64,000 bases of DNA from an uncultured Anaerococcus sp. (GCF_943912825.1 NZ_CALTUX010000001.1:1-64000); one strand, 5' to 3'; numbered from the stretch's first letter, positions 20,725 to 31,307 are shown. Notes: generated from the letters alone by a model not told the origin. Translations and numbers: made by a program.

Positions 20725-21033
20725 CAAAAACTTGCCAAACATTCAGGTTTAGTTGATAAAGATGGGGATGTTATTAATTTAAAGCAAACGCTTATGAGTG
20801 ATGCGATTTCAACAGCTGCTAGTGCCTTGGTATGGACATCAACCGTAACAACAGTTGTAGAATCATAAGCTGGTATAGCAGAGGGTTGAAGGACAGGACT
20901 TACATCGCTTACAACAGCGGCCCTATTTTTGTTCTCTTTAATCTTCGTTCCACTAATTGCGATAATTCCAGCCCAAGTTACAGCTCCAGCTCTAATTTTT
21001 GTCTTTAGATATGCTTTTATAACCTTAGGATAG
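20725..21033 (+). pseudogene. Fragment of an NCS2/AzgA-type purine permease
   Basis: One frame reads like the middle of a guanine/hypoxanthine permease: SGLVDKDGDVINLKQTL, SDAISTAASALVWTSTVTT, then RTGLTSLTTAALFLFSLIF and PAQVTAPALIFV. It is interrupted by TAA at 20866-20868 (VVES*AGIAEG) and TGA at 20887-20889 (AEG*RTG), each one substitution from the expected codon, and closes at TAG 21031. Both ends of the gene are missing. With the flavodiiron relic it marks 19.3-21.1 kb as decaying DNA. The flanks (20556-20724, 21034-21163) show nothing else clear. Confidence 0.8.
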
Positions 21034-21163
21034 GAGAATAAATGACAAATTTTGTTTTAATTGGGGAGGTTTTTTATTTTTATAATACTTGTTATTTTAT
21101 TAAAAATTTGTATTTTCCTAGAGAAATCAGATGAAAAGTGTAGAATATAAGCCAGGAGATAAT

Positions 21164-22057
21164 ATGAAAAAGAATTATTCTAATATTTTATGGGCTCTTG
21201 CCTTTGTTTTACTATTCGTTTTTCTTTATAAGAATGATAGGCTGACTCAAGAAAAGATTTCTTATTTCGAAGAAGAAAATATGAGGAGATTTTATTCTAG
21301 TAATAGAATTGACAAGGCTAGGGAAGAGGAAATAGATAATATAGTAAAGAAGGCTGATGAAGGAAGACTCGTGGCCTTTCTAAAAAACAAAATAAGAGAG
21401 GAATCTGATGCAGAAGCGGCAGCTGGTGTAAATCATGTAAGAGAACTTCAGAAAACCTACCCTCAAGTTAAGGGCAGGATTATTATAGATGGTACTTCGA
21501 TTGATTTTCCTGTGGTCCAGGGTGAGGATAATGACTTTTATCTTGACCATGATTATGACAATTCCTACTATATTAACGGTGGGGTCTTTATTGACTATGT
21601 CCACAAGGGGGATTTTTCTGATCAGAACACTGTAATCTACGGCCATAACGTGAGGATTGGCTATATTTTCCACGACTTGGATAAGTTTAGGGATAAGAAT
21701 TTTATTAAGAAACATTCGGAGATTATCATTGACACACCCGTGGCCAGGAGGACCTTTGAGGTGATTTGTGCTATGGATGTCCATGTTGATGATGATTATA
21801 GGTTTAATTATTATGATGATAATGAGTTTAAAGCTTATCTTAAACTGATAAGTGAGAATAATATCCTTGAAAATAGGCCCCTACCTAAAAAAGATGATAA
21901 GCTCTTAACCCTATCTACCTGCTCAGATATAAGGGATAGGTATGCGATTGTGGCTGTTGAGAAAAAAGAAGCCTATGTAAATAAAAAGGAATTTAATTAT
22001 CCTAGGGCAATAGCATCATTAAGAAAAAGACAAGGTCGAAATATATCTATATATTAA
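21164..22057 (+). CDS. srtB: Class B sortase
   Basis: 297 aa from the ATG at 21164, chosen because AGGAG lies 7 bases upstream; an upstream in-frame ATG (21131) lacks this. A single N-terminal membrane helix (ILWALAFVLLFVFLY) is followed by the extracytoplasmic catalytic barrel. Catalytic residues are His161 (IYGHNV), Cys253 (TLSTCSD) and Arg259 (DRYAIVA). The FYLDHDYDN region and overall length fit class B. SrtB enzymes attach proteins with NPxTN/NPKTG-like signals. The only sorting-like protein in this window, NVKTG on the subtilase, is 2 kb upstream beyond two pseudogenes, so pairing is inference. Confidence 0.9.
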   Translation: MKKNYSNILWALAFVLLFVFLYKNDRLTQEKISYFEEENMRRFYSSNRIDKAREEEIDNIVKKADEGRLVAFLKNKIREESDAEAAAGVNHVRELQKTYPQVKGRIIIDGTSIDFPVVQGEDNDFYLDHDYDNSYYINGGVFIDYVHKGDFSDQNTVIYGHNVRIGYIFHDLDKFRDKNFIKKHSEIIIDTPVARRTFEVICAMDVHVDDDYRFNYYDDNEFKAYLKLISENNILENRPLPKKDDKLLTLSTCSDIRDRYAIVAVEKKEAYVNKKEFNYPRAIASLRKRQGRNISIY

Positions 22058-22068
22058 TTTAAGCAAAG

Positions 22069-22097
22069 AATCTTCCCAAAGACAGGAAGATTTTTTT
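22069..22097 (+). terminator. Terminator after sortase
   Basis: AATCTTCC / GGAAGATT stem followed by a T-run. Confidence 0.85.
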
Positions 22098-22166
22098 GCG
22101 TCTAATTTGCTTTGATTTTTTTGCTTACTTATAATATATTAGTATAAATTGGAGGGATAGGATTTT

Positions 22167-23507
22167 ATGGACCATTATTTGACAAATGACTCGCCATTTA
22201 AGGCTATTAGCAAGTTTGCCTTACCAATGGTGGTAGGCTCGCTTTTTCAACAAATTTATACCCTGGTCGATTCGGCTGTGGTTGGCAAATACGTAGGTGA
22301 GGCTGCCCTTGCATCAATTGGGGCAAGCTTTGCCCTTACTACGATTTTTATCTGTATTGGCATAGGTGGAGGTGCTGGGGCATCGGTCCTTATAGCCAGA
22401 TATTTCGGTGCCAAGGATTATAAGAGGATGAAGACTGCGATTTTCACTTCGATTATAGGATTTTTAATCCTTGCCCTTGGCCTTTCGGCCTTTGGTTTAA
22501 TTTTTGCAAAAAATCTCATGGTTTTACTTAGGACACCCGATGAAATCCTTGATATGGCTGTTTTATACTTAAATATTTATTTTTATGGCCTGCCATTTTT
22601 ATTTATGTATAATATCATCTCAGCCCTCTACCAGGCCTTGGGAGAATCGAAGATTCCTCTATATTTTTTGATTTTCTCATCGATTTTAAATGTGATTTTG
22701 GATATATATTTTGTAAGAGACTTGGGTTTTGGCCTTGCAGGAGCTGCCTACGCAACCCTACTTGCCCAGGGCTTGTCAGCGATCCTTTCCTTTGGAGTCT
22801 TTATAAGAAGACTTAGGAAAATTAAGACTGAAAAGATTAAGATTTTTGATAAAAAAGAGCTAGGTCGCATTTCTCACCTAGCCATCCCATCTATTATCCA
22901 GCAATCAACCATTACAATTGGCCAACTTTTAGTCCAATCTGTGGTAAATTCCTTTGGAGTGGGGATGCTGGCAGGATTTTCTGCAGCCATGAGGGTAGAA
23001 AGTCTAATAATTGTACCGATAACAAGCCTGGGCAATGCCTTATCGTCTTACACCTCTCAAAATGTGGGAGCAAAAAAGCTTGAAAGATTAGAAAAGGGTC
23101 TTAGGGCATCACTTATAATGGTCGGGATTTATTCACTGGTGGTTTTAATCTATTTAAGATTTAATTCTTCAAATATCATCGCTTATTTCATGAATGAATC
23201 TTCATCAAGCCTTGCCAGGGACACAGGTATGGCTTATCTGGACTTCATTGGATACTTCTTCATCCTGGTAGGATCAAAACACTGCGTAGATGGCATCCTT
23301 AGAGGAGTGGGCGATGTGAAAGTCTTCACCCTAGCTAATATAATAAATTTAACAATAAGGGTCAGCCTATCAATGGCTCTTGCCCATAAAATAGGCATTG
23401 CTATGGTTTGGTATGCAGTGCCTCTTGGTTGGCTAGCTAATCTGGTGATTTCTACAATCTATTATAAAAAAATCAAGAAAAGAAACTATCACTTACAATT
23501 CAATTAA
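22167..23507 (+). CDS. MATE-family multidrug/sodium efflux transporter
   Basis: 446 aa with twelve predicted membrane segments in two similar halves. The first half starts FKAISKFALPMVVGSLFQQIYTLVDSAVVGKYVG-like and the second begins near ISHLAIPSIIQQSTITIG. These are the MatE repeats of NorM/DinF-type exporters, which use Na+ or H+ gradients to expel cationic compounds. GGAGGGAT precedes the ATG. It stands alone between two terminators. The substrate is unknown. Confidence 0.9.
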   Translation: MDHYLTNDSPFKAISKFALPMVVGSLFQQIYTLVDSAVVGKYVGEAALASIGASFALTTIFICIGIGGGAGASVLIARYFGAKDYKRMKTAIFTSIIGFLILALGLSAFGLIFAKNLMVLLRTPDEILDMAVLYLNIYFYGLPFLFMYNIISALYQALGESKIPLYFLIFSSILNVILDIYFVRDLGFGLAGAAYATLLAQGLSAILSFGVFIRRLRKIKTEKIKIFDKKELGRISHLAIPSIIQQSTITIGQLLVQSVVNSFGVGMLAGFSAAMRVESLIIVPITSLGNALSSYTSQNVGAKKLERLEKGLRASLIMVGIYSLVVLIYLRFNSSNIIAYFMNESSSSLARDTGMAYLDFIGYFFILVGSKHCVDGILRGVGDVKVFTLANIINLTIRVSLSMALAHKIGIAMVWYAVPLGWLANLVISTIYYKKIKKRNYHLQFN

Positions 23508-23520
23508 TAGAAAAATTTAC

Positions 23521-23565
23521 AAAAAAAGATGGTCATCAGAGAAAATCTCTTTAACCATCTTTTTT
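23521..23565. terminator. Bidirectional terminator between MATE and tpx
   Basis: AAAAGATGGT / ACCATCTTTT with an inner AGAGA/TCTCT stem, A-run and T-run on either side. Confidence 0.88.
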
Positions 23566-23570
23566 CATAT

Positions 23571-24071
23571 TTAGATTAATTCTTTAACTTTTTCTAAAGC
23601 AGCATCAAAGTTTACTTCGTGAGTTACTTCTGGAACATATTCTACATAGGCTACCTTGCCATCTTTATCGATTATTACGATACCTCTTGTAAGAAGCTTA
23701 AGCTCATCGATTAAGAAGCCATATTTTTCACCAAATTCTCTATTCTTGTAGTCTGAAACTGTGATTGTGTTACCTATTTCGTAAGCATCGCAGAATCTTT
23801 TTTGAGCAAATGGTAGGTCTACTGTTATATTTACTATAGCCACATCGTCTGAAAGGTCACTTGCTTCTTTGTTAAATCTTTGAGCTTGGAAGGCACAAAC
23901 GCTAGTATCAAGTGATGGAGCGGCAGAAATTACAACTACCTTTCCCTTTAGTTCATCAAGCTTAAAATCTGAAAGATCAGCCTTTGTAGCTGTAAAGTTT
24001 TGGGCCTCATCGCCTACTTTTACTTCTTTTCCAACAAGTGTAATCTTATCTCCTGCAAATGTAATATCCAT
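23571..24071 (-). CDS. tpx: Thiol peroxidase (two-cysteine Tpx)
   Basis: 166 aa atypical 2-Cys peroxiredoxin reducing H2O2 and alkyl peroxides with thioredoxin. Peroxidatic Cys59 is in SLDTSVC and resolving Cys94 in DLPFAQKRFC, the standard Tpx pair. The LTRG and IDKDGKVAYVEYVPEV segments are also typical. GGAGG precedes the start. A putative -10 TATAAT on the minus strand lies near 24160. Compare the one-Cys paralog at 46972-47484. Confidence 0.95.
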   Translation of the reverse strand: MDITFAGDKITLVGKEVKVGDEAQNFTATKADLSDFKLDELKGKVVVISAAPSLDTSVCAFQAQRFNKEASDLSDDVAIVNITVDLPFAQKRFCDAYEIGNTITVSDYKNREFGEKYGFLIDELKLLTRGIVIIDKDGKVAYVEYVPEVTHEVNFDAALEKVKELI

Positions 24072-24325
24072 AATTAATTTCCTCCTAATTTTTATCTAGT
24101 CCTTAAGGATCCATTTAGAATTCTTAGGGTCTTAACAATTTTTTATCTTCTAAGATAATTATACCCACTTAAGTAGTTTTTAATATATTTTTTATAAAAT
24201 TTTAGACCTAAAATTGTCATGTTTTTATATAAAATGGTCTTAATTTTTGTTAGAATATATACAAAAAATTTTACAAGGCTATTATATTGGGTATACTTAA
24301 TAATAAATAATTATTGGAGGTAGTT

Positions 24326-24847
24326 ATGAGTTTAAAATCTTTTATGAGTAATTTATTTAAGGGAAATGACAAAAAGGAAAGTGAAAATATCACAGAGGAA
24401 ATTATCAAAGCACCCCTTAGCGGCAAGGTTTTAAAGCTTGAACAGATAAAAGATCCTGCTTTTTCTTCTGGTATGCTAGGTAAAGGTCTTGCTATTGATC
24501 CTGCTGATGGAAAAGTTTGTTCACCTGTAGATGGCAAGATAAGCATGCTATTTGATACTTGCCATGCTGTTGGTATCACATCTGATAAGGGAGTTGAGAT
24601 TTTAATTCACATTGGTATGGATACAGTTGAGCTAAAGGGCAAGGGCTTTGTATCTCATATCAAAAATGGCGATAGGGTAAAGGCAGGCCAAGACCTAATT
24701 GATGTAGACCTTGATCTTGTAAGGGCAGAAGGCTATGAAATTGTGACACCTATTGTTGTTACAAATGGCGATGCTATTAAATCATTTAAAGAAACAGAAA
24801 AGCCTGAAGTAAATCAAGGCGACGAATTATTGAGAGTTGAATTATAA
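24326..24847 (+). CDS. PTS glucose-family EIIA component
   Basis: 173 aa; the ATG at 24326 has GGAGG 6 bases upstream (a TTG four codons earlier is less likely). Crr-type EIIA: KAPLSGKVLKLEQIKDPAFSSGMLGKGLAI, then SPVDGKI, and the phospho-accepting His95 in ILIHIGMDTV with partner His80. It transfers phosphate from HPr to an EIIB domain. The EIICB protein encoded at 26746 lacks its own EIIA, so this stand-alone protein is the obvious donor. Own terminator follows. Confidence 0.92.
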   Translation: MSLKSFMSNLFKGNDKKESENITEEIIKAPLSGKVLKLEQIKDPAFSSGMLGKGLAIDPADGKVCSPVDGKISMLFDTCHAVGITSDKGVEILIHIGMDTVELKGKGFVSHIKNGDRVKAGQDLIDVDLDLVRAEGYEIVTPIVVTNGDAIKSFKETEKPEVNQGDELLRVEL

Positions 24848-24867
24848 TATTATTTTTTTGCATAAAG

Positions 24868-24891
24868 ACGGGGAAGTTTTCCTCGTTTTTT
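24868..24891 (+). terminator. Terminator after EIIA
   Basis: ACGGGGAA / TTCCTCGT stem with one G-T pair, then a T-run. Confidence 0.8.
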
Positions 24892-24916
24892 CTTTGTTTT
24901 ATTGAAATTGACAAAA

Positions 24917-24930
24917 TGTGAAATTTCACA
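24917..24930. promoter_or_regulatory. Perfect 14-bp palindrome, candidate operator
   Basis: TGTGAAATTTCACA, flanked by A- and T-tracts, lies 53 bases upstream of the -35 of the glucoside operon. RpiR-family operators are often such palindromes, and two RpiR genes end the locus. The binding factor is inferred. Confidence 0.5.
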
Positions 24931-24982
24931 ATTTTAAAAAAATATTCGTCTCAAGATACAAATCCCTAATTATAGCCGTTTA

Positions 24983-25011
24983 TTGACATTTAGTTTGCTG
25001 GTTGTTATTAT
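24983..25011 (+). promoter_or_regulatory. Promoter of the alpha-glucoside operon
   Basis: TTGACA (24983-24988), 17-base spacer, TATTAT (25006-25011), giving an about 70-base leader before the GTG start. Confidence 0.7.
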
Positions 25012-25083
25012 ATAAATATACAAATTAAATCTGTATAATTTTTATTGTTATCATTGCGTGAATAAGTATCAAAGGAGGATGGT

Positions 25084-26736
25084 GTGAAAAAGTGGTGGCA
25101 AAATGAGATTGTTTATCAAATATATCCGAGAAGCTTTAAAGATTCTAATAGTGATGGATATGGTGATATAAATGGAATTATATCAAAATTAGATTACATA
25201 AAAAAATTAGGAGTTACTATGATTTGGTTAACTCCAGTCTATAAATCTCCTATGGCTGATAATGGATATGATATAAGCGATTATTATTATATCAATGAGG
25301 AATTTGGTACTATGGAGGATTTTGATAAGCTTATTGATGAGTGCAATATTCGAGATATAAAGATAATGATGGACATGGTTTTAAACCATACTAGTGATGA
25401 ACATCCTTGGTTTAAAGAAGCCCTTAAAGATCCAACTAGTAAGTATCATGATTACTACATTTTCAAAGCAAGTAAGGAAGTACCTAACAATTGGAGGGGA
25501 CAATTTGGAGGTAGTGCGTGGGAAAAGGTAGATGGACGAGATGAATACTATCTACATACCTATCACATCAAACAACCTGATTTAAATTGGGAAAATCCGA
25601 AGTTAAGAGAAGAAATTTATAAAATGATTCAGTGGTGGATTGACAAGGGGATTAAGGCATTTAGGTTAGATGCTATAAACCACATTAAGAAAAATCCTTC
25701 ATATGCTAGTATAGAGCCTGATGGATATGATGGCCTTGCAGCTATTAAGAAAATGGGAAGAAACCAAGGAGGCTTAGGGGAATTTTTAACTGAGTTAAAC
25801 GAAAGGGTATTTAAGCCAAATAACTGTATGACAGTTGCTGAAACAGCCGGCCTTACCAATGAAATGTATAAAGATTTTATAGGAAAAGATGGTTATTTCT
25901 CCCTGGTTTTCGACTTCAGGCATACTGCCCTAGAGTTGGAGTCAGGTTCTGAGTGGTATTCAAGAAAAGAATGGGAATTAAAAGATCTCAACGATACCTT
26001 GATGGAAACCCAAACCAATATTCAAAAATATGGCTGGTCAGGTATATATTTTGAAAACCACGATCAACCAAGATCTACTAGCAAGTACCTAGGAAACTAC
26101 GATGAAAATGAAGATGCAATTAAAATGCTTGGAGCATATTTCTTCTTCATGCATGGGGTTCCTTTTATCTACCAAGGCCAGGAACTAGGTATGAAAAACT
26201 TTGTTAGAAAATCTATCGAGAATTTTGACGATATTGACTCAATAAACCAATACCACAGAGCAATTAACGAAGGATATAGCGAAGAGGAAGCCTTATTTAT
26301 TGTAAATTCCAGAAGTAGGGATAATGCTAGGGTGCCATTTGCTTGGGATGACTCATCCTATGTAGGTTTTAGTGATGTTAATCCTTGGCTTATGCCTTTA
26401 GATGATAATTCTAAGCACAATGCAAAAAGCGAAGAAAAAGAAAATAGTATCTTAAATTTCTATAGGTCTATGATTGACTTTAGAAAAAATAGCGATATTT
26501 CAGAAATTTTAATTTATGGAAAACTAGAACCAGTAGAAACAAAGACAAAAGATGTTTTTGCTTATAGGAGAAAGTTAGATTCAAAATCAGTCTTATGTAT
26601 ATTTAACTTTAATGACAAGGATGTAAATGTAGAAATAAACAAGGGCGAGATTTTGTTTAGCAATTACCATATGGAACAAGCACAGGAAGGGACATTAAAA
26701 CCATTCCAAATGAATATTTTAGATGAAAATAATTAG
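25084..26736 (+). CDS. GH13 alpha-glucosidase (oligo-1,6-glucosidase type)
   Basis: 550 aa, GTG start with AGGAGG 5 bases upstream. GH13 barrel: N-terminus KWWQNEIVYQIYPRSFKDSN, DMVLNHTSDEH (region I), nucleophile Asp196 (RLDAINH), acid/base Glu253 (VAETAG) and transition-state Asp327 (ENHDQPR). A C-terminal beta domain follows. The family hydrolyses alpha-1,4 or alpha-1,6 glucosides such as isomaltose, or trehalose-6-phosphate in the TreC branch; sequence alone does not separate these. First gene of an operon with EIICB (9-base gap) and a GH4 6-phospho-glucosidase, so the substrate is probably an imported phosphorylated glucoside. Confidence 0.9.
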   Translation: MKKWWQNEIVYQIYPRSFKDSNSDGYGDINGIISKLDYIKKLGVTMIWLTPVYKSPMADNGYDISDYYYINEEFGTMEDFDKLIDECNIRDIKIMMDMVLNHTSDEHPWFKEALKDPTSKYHDYYIFKASKEVPNNWRGQFGGSAWEKVDGRDEYYLHTYHIKQPDLNWENPKLREEIYKMIQWWIDKGIKAFRLDAINHIKKNPSYASIEPDGYDGLAAIKKMGRNQGGLGEFLTELNERVFKPNNCMTVAETAGLTNEMYKDFIGKDGYFSLVFDFRHTALELESGSEWYSRKEWELKDLNDTLMETQTNIQKYGWSGIYFENHDQPRSTSKYLGNYDENEDAIKMLGAYFFFMHGVPFIYQGQELGMKNFVRKSIENFDDIDSINQYHRAINEGYSEEEALFIVNSRSRDNARVPFAWDDSSYVGFSDVNPWLMPLDDNSKHNAKSEEKENSILNFYRSMIDFRKNSDISEILIYGKLEPVETKTKDVFAYRRKLDSKSVLCIFNFNDKDVNVEINKGEILFSNYHMEQAQEGTLKPFQMNILDENN

Positions 26737-26745
26737 GAGTTTAAT

Positions 26746-28338
26746 ATGATGGAGAAAATTCAAAGATTTGGAGGTGCTATGTATGCACCAGCCATGTTAT
26801 TTGCAATCACAGGTGTGTTAATAGGTTTTGGAACTTTATTTACTACAGAAGTTGTAATGGGACAAATTGCAGCAGAGGGTACAGTTTGGTATCAATTTTG
26901 GAATGTTGTCATGCAAGGAGCTTGGACAATTTTTAACCAACTACCAATTTTATTTGCAGTTAGTTTACCAATAACCCTTGCTAAAAAGCAACCAGCTAGG
27001 GCCTGTATGGAAGCTTTGGTTTTATACCTTGTGTTCAACAATTATGTATCAGCAATGCTAAGCAATTGGGGAGCATCATTTGGAGTGGATTTTAGCCAAG
27101 ATGTTGGTGGTTCAAGTGGACTAGACTTGATTGCAAACATCAAAACCCTAGATATGGGAATGATGGGAGCGATTTTAGTATCAGGTATTGCAATATTTTT
27201 ACATAATAAATATTTTGAAAAAAGACTACCTGAGTGGCTCGGAGTTTTTAAGGGTTCAGCCTTAGTTGTAGGAATTGGCTTTATAGTAATGTTGCCTGTT
27301 GCCTTACTATCATGTCTATTATGGCCACATGCTCAAAACTTAATTTCTATGCTACAAACATTTATGCTTAATTCAGGAAAATTAGGAATATGGGTCTTTA
27401 TTTTCTTAGAAAGATTCTTAATACCTACAGGTCTTCACCACTTAATTCTAACTCCAGTATTCTTTGATTCAGCCTTGGTACCAGGTGGTATCAGTGCTGC
27501 TTGGGCACAGATGTTACCAGAAATTGCAAGAACAACAGAACCAATTATCAGCCAAGCCCCATGGGCAGCATTTTTAGCTACTGGTTGGGCAAAGATGTTT
27601 GGTAGTGTTGGAGCAGCTTTGGCATTATATTACACTGCAAGGCCAGAAAATAAGAAAAAAGTAGCGGGTCTACTTATACCTGTTACTTTAACAGCTTTAG
27701 TTACCGGTATAACTGAACCATTGGAATTTACATTTTTATTCGTAGCTCCAGCCTTATTCTTTGTCCATTCCTTACTAGCAGCAACTTTTGCTGTAATTGC
27801 AAATATATTTGGTGTGGCAGGCGATATAGCAGGTGGTTTAATAGGATTTTTCACTTTAAATATCCTACCTTTATCAGCTAACCACTGGAGAGAGTATTTA
27901 CCAATATTAGTTATAGCACCAGCTGCTGTTGCAACTTGGTATTATGCCTTTAGATTTTTAATAAAGAAATTTGATTTCAAAACTCCTGGTAGGGAGATGG
28001 ATGAGGAATCAGTAAAACTTTATTCGAAAAATGACTACAAGAATAAGAATAATACTTCTAAGGTTGGTGAAAATCAAAGCACAGCTTCTGATAAATTTGA
28101 TATAATGGCAGAAGAAATCCTAGCAGGCTTAGGTGGTAGTGAAAATATTGATGACTTTACTAATTGTGTTACTAGATTGAGGGTAAAGGTAAATGATCCT
28201 GATAAAGTCACAGATGATAATTATTTCAAAGAAATCGGAACTTACGGCACTGCAAGAAACGGAAAATCGGTCCATGTAATTGTTGGTATGGATATCCAAT
28301 ATGTGGCAGACGCTTTTGGTAAAATTTTAGATAAATAA
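26746..28338 (+). CDS. PTS alpha-glucoside-specific EIICB transporter
   Basis: 530 aa. The EIIC membrane domain (about 1-410, ten hydrophobic segments) contains the GITEPLEFTFLF motif of the glucose/glucoside PTS class. The EIIB domain (about 450-530) carries phospho-Cys474 in FTNCVTRLR. No EIIA domain is present. It imports and phosphorylates an alpha-glucoside (maltose, isomaltose or similar; compare AglA/MalX/GlvC). The GH13 gene is upstream and GH4 downstream. AGGAG precedes the paired ATG codons. Confidence 0.9.
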   Translation: MMEKIQRFGGAMYAPAMLFAITGVLIGFGTLFTTEVVMGQIAAEGTVWYQFWNVVMQGAWTIFNQLPILFAVSLPITLAKKQPARACMEALVLYLVFNNYVSAMLSNWGASFGVDFSQDVGGSSGLDLIANIKTLDMGMMGAILVSGIAIFLHNKYFEKRLPEWLGVFKGSALVVGIGFIVMLPVALLSCLLWPHAQNLISMLQTFMLNSGKLGIWVFIFLERFLIPTGLHHLILTPVFFDSALVPGGISAAWAQMLPEIARTTEPIISQAPWAAFLATGWAKMFGSVGAALALYYTARPENKKKVAGLLIPVTLTALVTGITEPLEFTFLFVAPALFFVHSLLAATFAVIANIFGVAGDIAGGLIGFFTLNILPLSANHWREYLPILVIAPAAVATWYYAFRFLIKKFDFKTPGREMDEESVKLYSKNDYKNKNNTSKVGENQSTASDKFDIMAEEILAGLGGSENIDDFTNCVTRLRVKVNDPDKVTDDNYFKEIGTYGTARNGKSVHVIVGMDIQYVADAFGKILDK

Positions 28339-28360
28339 TAGGCATTTAGAATTAGTATAG

Positions 28361-29698
<1,338 letters not shown>

Positions 29699-29711
29699 TA
29701 AGCAATATTAA

Positions 29712-29750
29712 AAATCTCTACTTAGCGTATAATGCAGGTAGAGATTTTTT
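29712..29750 (+). terminator. Terminator after GH4 gene
   Basis: AAATCTCTAC / GTAGAGATTT stem and a T-run. It separates the catabolic genes from the regulators. Confidence 0.85.
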
Positions 29751-29756
29751 ATTGAG

Positions 29757-30431
29757 GTGATTAAAATTAGTTTAGAAAAACTTATAAGAGATAATGAACA
29801 TAAATTTACACAGACAGACTACGTAATTGCCAATGAATTATTAAAGAAGGGACTTAATTATAACCTTACAATCAATGGATTTGCAAGCCTATGCTTAACT
29901 TCCAGGACATCGATCCTTAGATTTGCCAAAAAATTAGGTTTTAATGGTTACAATGACCTAAAATACTATATGCTAAATGAAAAAATAGATATAGTAAATT
30001 CTACCCAAGACCCATACGATAAAAAGAAAGAGACTATATATAGAAAGATTAAAAAAATTGACAGGGCCTTTATATATGGAAATGGGGCCTACGAAGATAT
30101 TATAAAAGAAGCTATAAAAAGGCTCTTATTTGATGTGGGAATATTAGGTGAAACTTATGCAGGTGCTGAGGAGATAGTAGCCTTTAACAAGGAAATGCTA
30201 GAAAATAGTCTGGTAGTGATAGTAGATTTTGATGATGATGAAAGAAGCCAAGAGCTAATGTTTCAAATAGCATCCATTCCTTGCGCAAGATTAATTGTAG
30301 GAAGTGAGTACAAGTCGATGACAAAGAGTGATTATAATATTTTTCTATCTGAAGAAAAGGGCAAGATAAGGCTAATAAGCCCCTATATAAGAGAATTAGA
30401 AAAGTTTTTTAAAGGCTATTTAGAAAGGTAA
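29757..30431 (+). CDS. RpiR-family regulator 1
   Basis: 224 aa. N-terminal HTH_6 domain (FTQTDYVIANELL, then SRTSILRFAKKLGFNGYNDLKYYM, the RpiR recognition helix) and a C-terminal SIS-like sugar-phosphate domain that is short and degenerate. The start is uncertain: GTG 29757 overlaps the only good Shine-Dalgarno (GAGGTGA), so an ATT codon at 29766 is a spaced alternative. Probably senses a phosphosugar and controls the alpha-glucoside operon. Four bases separate it from the second RpiR gene. Confidence 0.8.
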   Translation: MIKISLEKLIRDNEHKFTQTDYVIANELLKKGLNYNLTINGFASLCLTSRTSILRFAKKLGFNGYNDLKYYMLNEKIDIVNSTQDPYDKKKETIYRKIKKIDRAFIYGNGAYEDIIKEAIKRLLFDVGILGETYAGAEEIVAFNKEMLENSLVVIVDFDDDERSQELMFQIASIPCARLIVGSEYKSMTKSDYNIFLSEEKGKIRLISPYIRELEKFFKGYLER

Positions 30432-30435
30432 AACC

Positions 30436-31194
30436 ATGCTTTTGATGAATTTAGTAAGGGAAAATTACAACGATTTAAACACAAACGACCTTAGAATATA
30501 TTCTTATATAGTACAAAATAAGGAAGAAGCCAAGGATCTATCAATAAATGAAATGGCTGATATCTTAAATCTCAGTACAAGTTCAATTATGACCTTTACA
30601 AAGAAAATAGGTCTTGAAGGCTACAGCGAGCTAAGGTATATAATCAAATGGTCTAAAGATGATAATAGCCTACAATTTGATGATAATGAAATCGAATATA
30701 CCAAAAATGATGTGAACCTAACCATGACCATGCTGGCCTCCTTAAACCTAGATGGTTTATTTGAATCTTTAAATAAGGCAGGAAATATTTTTGTGATAGG
30801 CAATGGCTATACCCAGCTAAATGTAGCAGAAGAACTTAAGAGGAATTTCCTAAATGTCGGTAAGATTGTAAATATAATCGATCAAGAATCTGATTATGAT
30901 AGGCATAAGGAAATCATAAAAGAAAGAGATGTGGTCTTTGTCCTATCATTTAGTGGTGAAAATAAAATCTTAATCGAATTTATAAAATCTATAAATAAGA
31001 ATGTAACAATAGCTTCAATTACAAAGCTATCAAATAATACAATTTCACATCTGGCTGATTACAATATATCCTTTGTTACTCATGAGGTTTTTAGTTTTGA
31101 TCAAAGGATGAAAATTTCCCCAACGGCTCAATTTTATTTGGCAATTGACTTTATAATCTTAAAATACCTATCATATTTGAGTAAGAAAAACTAG
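30436..31194 (+). CDS. RpiR-family regulator 2
   Basis: 252 aa. HTH_6 (NDLRIYSYIV, LSTSSIMTFTKKIGLEGYSELR) followed by a SIS domain with IFVIGNGYTQLNVAEELKR and VFVLSFSGENKILI, which keep the sugar-phosphate loop better than its neighbour. It is only distantly similar to regulator 1, so an old duplication or heterodimer pair is possible. Its Shine-Dalgarno is weak, so translation may couple to regulator 1. Confidence 0.85.
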   Translation: MLLMNLVRENYNDLNTNDLRIYSYIVQNKEEAKDLSINEMADILNLSTSSIMTFTKKIGLEGYSELRYIIKWSKDDNSLQFDDNEIEYTKNDVNLTMTMLASLNLDGLFESLNKAGNIFVIGNGYTQLNVAEELKRNFLNVGKIVNIIDQESDYDRHKEIIKERDVVFVLSFSGENKILIEFIKSINKNVTIASITKLSNNTISHLADYNISFVTHEVFSFDQRMKISPTAQFYLAIDFIILKYLSYLSKKN

Positions 31195-31219
31195 TTTTAT
31201 GTAAAAATAAGTAAATTAC

Positions 31220-31248
31220 TTGACAATAAGTCACTTAACGTGTAAGAT
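31220..31248 (+). promoter_or_regulatory. Promoter of the str operon
   Basis: TTGACA (31220-31225), 17-base spacer, TAAGAT (31243-31248), 59 bases before rpsL. rpsL has its own promoter instead of rpoBC read-through. Confidence 0.8.
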
Positions 31249-31307
31249 AGTTAAGGATTGGCAGGAATTGCCAATTTATTAAATTTTAAAAGAACAGGAG
31301 GTGCATT

